A DNA stretch of 8,029 nt from Clostridia bacterium (lineage in GTDB: Bacteria > Bacillota > Clostridia > Christensenellales > Aristaeellaceae). This document shows, piece by piece, positions 5,972 through 8,029 of this stretch (its first letter is position 1; every line of letters starts with the position of its first letter). The notes under the pieces were generated by a model. It was not told where the DNA came from. It did not search any database and worked only from the letters and a program-made list of their open reading frames with translations. The DNA lies in assembly GCA_017469605.1 (NCBI GenBank), contig JAFUGB010000034.1, forward strand, positions 1-8,029. The letters are read 5' to 3'. The position numbers and the translations under genes are program-made.

Positions 5972-5997
5972 CACATCGTACAAAAAAGTTCAATGTG
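5972..5997. repeat. Array palindrome, A-loop type, copy 3
   Basis: CACATCGTAC (5972-5981) and GTTCAATGTG (5988-5997) flank AAAAAA. Eight of ten positions pair. The two mismatches (T-T and C-A) are the same kinds as in copy 2. Confidence 0.55.
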
Positions 5998-6022
5998 CGC
6001 AAGACAGCCTCAACGCTTTCAG

Positions 6023-6045
6023 CTTCTCCCCAAGTTGGGCAGAAG
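6023..6045. repeat. Array palindrome, CAAnTTG type, copy 3
   Basis: CTTCTCCCCAA and TTGGGCAGAAG flank a central G. Ten of 11 positions pair, with a C-C mismatch (6028/6040). The right flank again reads GAAGT. Confidence 0.75.
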
Positions 6046-6055
6046 TGAAAAGTGC

Positions 6056-6080
6056 ACCTCGTCCCAACCTGGGACGAAGT
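6056..6080. repeat. Array palindrome, CAAnTTG type, copy 4
   Basis: ACCTCGTCCCAA and CTGGGACGAAGT flank a central C. Ten of 12 positions pair, with mismatches C6058/A6078 and A6067/C6069. It is a tandem partner of the next copy, with a 27-bp period. Confidence 0.75.
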
Positions 6081-6082
6081 TG

Positions 6083-6107
6083 ACCTCATCCCAAATTGGG
6101 ATGAAGT
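6083..6107. repeat. Array palindrome, CAAnTTG type, copy 5
   Basis: ACCTCATCCCAA and TTGGGATGAAGT flank a central A. Eleven of 12 positions pair, with C6085/A6105 unpaired. Compared with copy 4, one stem pair has changed from G-C to A-T on both arms together. Confidence 0.78.
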
Positions 6108-6134
6108 GTTTTCCGCGAAAAAAGCATTCCGAAA

Positions 6135-6159
6135 AATTCGTGCCAAGTTGGCACAGATT
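6135..6159. repeat. Array palindrome, CAAnTTG type, copy 6
   Basis: AATTCGTGCCAA and TTGGCACAGATT flank a central G. Ten Watson-Crick pairs and one T-G wobble form in 12 positions, with C6139/A6155 unpaired. It is the copy nearest the replication-like gene, ending 38 bases before its ATG. Confidence 0.7.
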
Positions 6160-6197
6160 ACGAGCGCAGGGAAATATCTGCGAGAAAGGAAGTCATT

Positions 6198-6719
6198 ATG
6201 GCAATCATTCGAGTCCCTAAAACAAATAACTACACGGTCATGTCCAATCATCATCTGCTCAATCCAGCTTTGAGCCTGAAAGCAAAGGGCCTCATGTCCT
6301 ATATGCTCTCTTGCCCGGATGATTGGGATTTCACCATCGACGGTCTGGATAGTCTCAACAAGGAAGGCACAGACGCCATCGGAAGGATTCTGCGGGAATT
6401 GGAAGCGCAGGGATACATCATTCGGAACCGCGTGCGGAATAAATCAGGTCAATTCGTTGATCTTGAATACAGCATCTTGGAAAGACCGCAGGATGCCATG
6501 GCGTTGGAAACGGATGAAGCACAGGAAAAGAAAGATTCGCAGGATAGAGCGCAGGAAGATCAGCTCCGTCCTGCCGCGCCTGTTCCTGATGATCCGCATG
6601 TTGATGATCCACACCCGGAAAACCCGGTTGTGGATGACCTGGACGCGGAAGACCCTGCTGCGGATGATCGGGGACAACCAAATAATAATATTAAATACTT
6701 TCGGAATAAATACGGATGA
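6198..6719 (+). CDS. Winged-helix replication-initiator-like protein, N-terminal part of a frameshifted gene
   Basis: DNA-binding protein of the kind that sits beside mobilization genes in clostridial integrative elements. It probably acts in element replication or its control. The start MAIIRVPKTNNYTVMSNHHL, the phrase LSLKAKGLMSYMLSCPDDWDFT (residues 26-47) and a recognition-helix region TDAIGRILRELEAQGYI (58-74) form a winged helix. Residues ~100-160 are a charged linker with repeated VDDPH/DDL/ADD motifs. AAAGGA lies 7 bases before ATG 6198. The frame closes at TGA 6717 after PNNNIKYFRNKYG. Homologues instead continue into a DUF6017 domain, which is present here in the +1 frame. A weak promoter candidate is TTGGCA at 5905 with CAGAAT at 5928. 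The palindrome array upstream probably serves or regulates this gene. Confidence 0.82.
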   Translation: MAIIRVPKTNNYTVMSNHHLLNPALSLKAKGLMSYMLSCPDDWDFTIDGLDSLNKEGTDAIGRILRELEAQGYIIRNRVRNKSGQFVDLEYSILERPQDAMALETDEAQEKKDSQDRAQEDQLRPAAPVPDDPHVDDPHPENPVVDDLDAEDPAADDRGQPNNNIKYFRNKYG

Positions 6720-7179
6720 GAAAAATACTGCGACATCTCATCACTATCCATCCCGTATCCATCTATCCATCTGTGACCGAACAGCGGTTTCCGTGCCAAC
6801 GGCACTCCCCGGATTACAGCGAAGGTTGAGCACAAAGGAGCTGCTTGCCCGTGTTCGTGATCAGATCGAATACGACATTCTGGTGGAGCAGTACAGCCGT
6901 GAGGAAGTGGATAACATCGTTTCCCTGATGGCGGAGGTGCTGTCCGCGCAATGCGACCATTTCAAGATTTCGTGCAAGCAGTATCCGATGGAATTGGTGC
7001 GGCAGCGATTCCGGGCCCTGACCTACCATCACATCGAGTATGTGTTTGACTGTCTGGAACGCAGCCGAAGCAAAATCCGAAACATCAAGCAGTATCTGCT
7101 GGCAGCGCTGTTCAATGCGCCAGCGACATTCGACAGCTTCTATCGGGCAGAGGTGCGACACGATTTTGATTTTCGGTGA
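6691..7179 (+). pseudogene. DUF6017-like C-terminal part of the replication gene, in the +1 frame
   Basis: This frame continues the previous gene after a one-base shift. Skipping A6690 joins QPNNN (frame of 6198) to LNTFGINTDEKNT and onwards. The conserved domain starts near LSTKELLARVRDQIEYDIL (about 6826) and includes the motif RNIKQYLLAALFNAPATFDSFYRAEV near the end, typical of DUF6017. It stops with TGA at 7177-7179. Joined, the two parts give ~327 residues, which is normal for the family. Within this frame the possible starts (GTG 6793, TTG 6826) lack ribosome sites, so separate translation is unlikely. Either the gene is inactivated, a +1 slippage at the AAT-repeat tract makes some full protein, or the read has an error. 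Confidence 0.75.
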
Positions 7180-7207
7180 ACACCTCGACATCCTTAACAG
7201 CAGACTT

Positions 7208-7226
7208 GAAAAGTGATATGCTTTTC
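7208..7226. repeat. Small inverted repeat between the replication gene and tnpV
   Basis: GAAAAG (7208-7213) and CTTTTC (7221-7226) form a 6-bp stem with a 7-base loop. No T-run follows. It may be incidental. Confidence 0.25.
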
Positions 7227-7275
7227 CTGGCAGAATATCAATTCCGTCAAAAAAATGAAAAAGGAGCTGAAAAGG

Positions 7276-7626
7276 ATGGAGATCACCTACACACAGAAGG
7301 GCGACTACCTGTATCCCAATATCACGCTGGGCGAAGATGACAAACTGCCTATTGGGAAATACGGCAGGATGCGATTGGAGTATCTAAAAGAACATCGCCC
7401 TGTGATTTACAACGTACTGGAGGCTACGGGAAAACTGCAAAGGCACCTATGGGAAATCGACCAAGCCGCCAATGAACGGTTGGAACGGATAATATCCGAA
7501 ATGAAAAAGCAGCCTGGAATCACGGAGCAACTGAAAGCAGAGAATCAAATGGCATGGGTCGGGCAGATGAACACATTGAAGCAGCAGGCGGAGGAAATCA
7601 TCTTTGCTGAATTGATTTACTGCTGA
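7276..7626 (+). CDS. tnpV: TnpV family transposon-encoded protein
   Basis: Small accessory protein (116 residues) found in mobilizable transposons and integrative elements of Clostridia. Its function is not firmly established. Recognition rests on three stretches: an N-terminal TYTQKGDYLYPNITL followed by LPIGKYGRMRLEYLKEHRP, a central coiled-coil-like helix with IDQAANERLERIISEMKKQ, and the closing PGITEQLKAENQMAWVGQMN, all matching the family layout and length. The frame is open further upstream (ATG 7213 and 7255), but AAGGAG at 7261-7266, 9 bases before ATG 7276, and homology to the usual N-terminus favour 7276. It lies between the replication-type gene and mobC in the same direction. Confidence 0.85.
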   Translation: MEITYTQKGDYLYPNITLGEDDKLPIGKYGRMRLEYLKEHRPVIYNVLEATGKLQRHLWEIDQAANERLERIISEMKKQPGITEQLKAENQMAWVGQMNTLKQQAEEIIFAELIYC

Positions 7627-7654
7627 ATATAATCAAATATACCCCTACAAACAG

Positions 7655-7709
7655 AGCGGCGCCGTCAGAAAAAGCATGATGGCGCTGCTTGCTTTCTTGA
7701 AAAAAGCAA
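7655..7709 (+). other. Hairpin-rich gap upstream of mobC; possible oriT or tnpV terminator
   Basis: AGCGGCGCC (7655-7663) pairs with GGCGCTGCT (7681-7689) over 9 bp with one wobble. Immediately after, TTGCTTT (7689-7695) pairs with AAAGCAA (7703-7709). GAAAAAGCA at 7668 and GAAAAAAGCA at 7699 are near-direct repeats, so the middle TTGCTTT can pair with either. Inverted repeats just upstream of mobC are a common place for oriT, but I cannot identify a nick site. A terminator for tnpV is the alternative. Confidence 0.35.
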
Positions 7710-7725
7710 CCGAGGTGAATGGAAA

Positions 7726-8029
7726 GTGGACAATAAAAAGCGTGCAAAACGGATTTGGTTCAGAGTGACGCCAGATGAATTTGCAGCGATTCAGCAGAAG
7801 CAGCACGAAGCAAACATCATCAGCCGAGAAGCGTTCCTGCGAAAGATGGTCATGGAAGGGAAAATCCTCAAACTGGAAATTCCCGAACTTCGGGAAATCT
7901 CCGCCCTGCTGGGTCGCTGCTCCAGCAATCTCAATCAAATTGCCCGGCGCGTCAATAGCACCGGGCGATTGTATGCGGGTGATCTTTCGGAAACGAAACA
8001 GAAATTGGAACAGGTTGAAAACATGATGC
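7726..8029 (+). CDS. mobC: MobC-like mobilization (relaxosome accessory) protein, cut by the window end
   Basis: Accessory protein that helps a relaxase bind and open oriT during conjugative transfer. At least 101 residues are visible with no stop before the edge. The N-terminal RIWFRVTPDEFAAIQQK with SREAFLRKMVMEGK (residues 9-46) fits a ribbon-helix-helix DNA-binding fold. CSSNLNQIARRVNSTGRLYAGDL (65-87) is the hallmark MobC motif. Translation starts at GTG 7726, preceded by GAGGTG (7712-7717) at 8 bases. No in-frame ATG lies nearby upstream. In such elements a relaxase gene (MobA/VirD2 type) usually follows directly, often overlapping, which would lie beyond this window. Confidence 0.9.
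   Translation, partial: MDNKKRAKRIWFRVTPDEFAAIQQKQHEANIISREAFLRKMVMEGKILKLEIPELREISALLGRCSSNLNQIARRVNSTGRLYAGDLSETKQKLEQVENMM

Noticed and set aside
5755..6159. CRISPR array
   Set aside because: The units are divergent palindromes of two kinds at irregular spacing, without uniform repeats or spacers, and no cas genes are nearby.
5748..6273. Overlapping frames through the palindrome array (168 codons minus, 75 and 73 codons plus)
   Set aside because: They are produced by the repeated CAAnTTG units, which yield repeated Trp-Asp-Glu-Val type words. They overlap each other and the start of the rep gene, with no convincing ribosome sites.

Overview
The window looks like a chromosomal segment of a gut-type Firmicute, class Clostridia and probably Oscillospiraceae-like. 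This is inferred from the moderately high GC content, strong AAGGAGG-type ribosome sites, TTG and GTG starts, a BclA-like collagen protein typical of spore formers, and a mobile element with TnpV, MobC and a DUF6017-type replication protein. No taxon can be assigned from the sequence alone.

Region 1 (1-4538) is mostly on the minus strand. The first ~110 bases hold the tail of an unrecognised plus-strand reading frame. Then, reading leftwards from 4538, come a MocR/PdxR-like regulator (4538-3462), a collagen-like surface protein (3393-2179) and a complete alpha-phosphoglucomutase/phosphomannomutase (2036-315). The mutase has its own promoter and terminator, and the collagen gene has its own terminator. 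The regulator is unusual: it lacks the PLP-anchoring lysine (Arg290 instead) and the last ~90 residues of the aminotransferase-like domain.

Region 2 (4538-5237) is a divergent pair. The regulator and an ECF transporter S component (4631-5179, TTG start) are transcribed away from a 92-bp gap. Their promoters share one palindromic -10 element, which is bracketed by two GTCCAAT direct repeats 22 bp apart. This is a strong operator candidate and suggests that the regulator controls uptake of a vitamin, possibly a B6 vitamer. A perfect 13-bp terminator closes the transporter gene.

Region 3 (5238-6197) has no convincing gene. Its right half (5755-6159) is an array of short imperfect palindromes of two kinds. 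Three have A-rich loops (GGAC/GTCC type). Six are ~25 bp with a CAAnTTG core, and their arms differ from copy to copy while staying paired. The array lies directly upstream of a replication-type gene.

Region 4 (6198-8029) is the start of an integrated mobilizable or conjugative element. It contains a winged-helix/DUF6017 replication-like gene split by a one-base frameshift, then tnpV, then a hairpin-rich gap that could hold an oriT, then mobC, which runs off the window edge. A relaxase gene would be expected just beyond the end.
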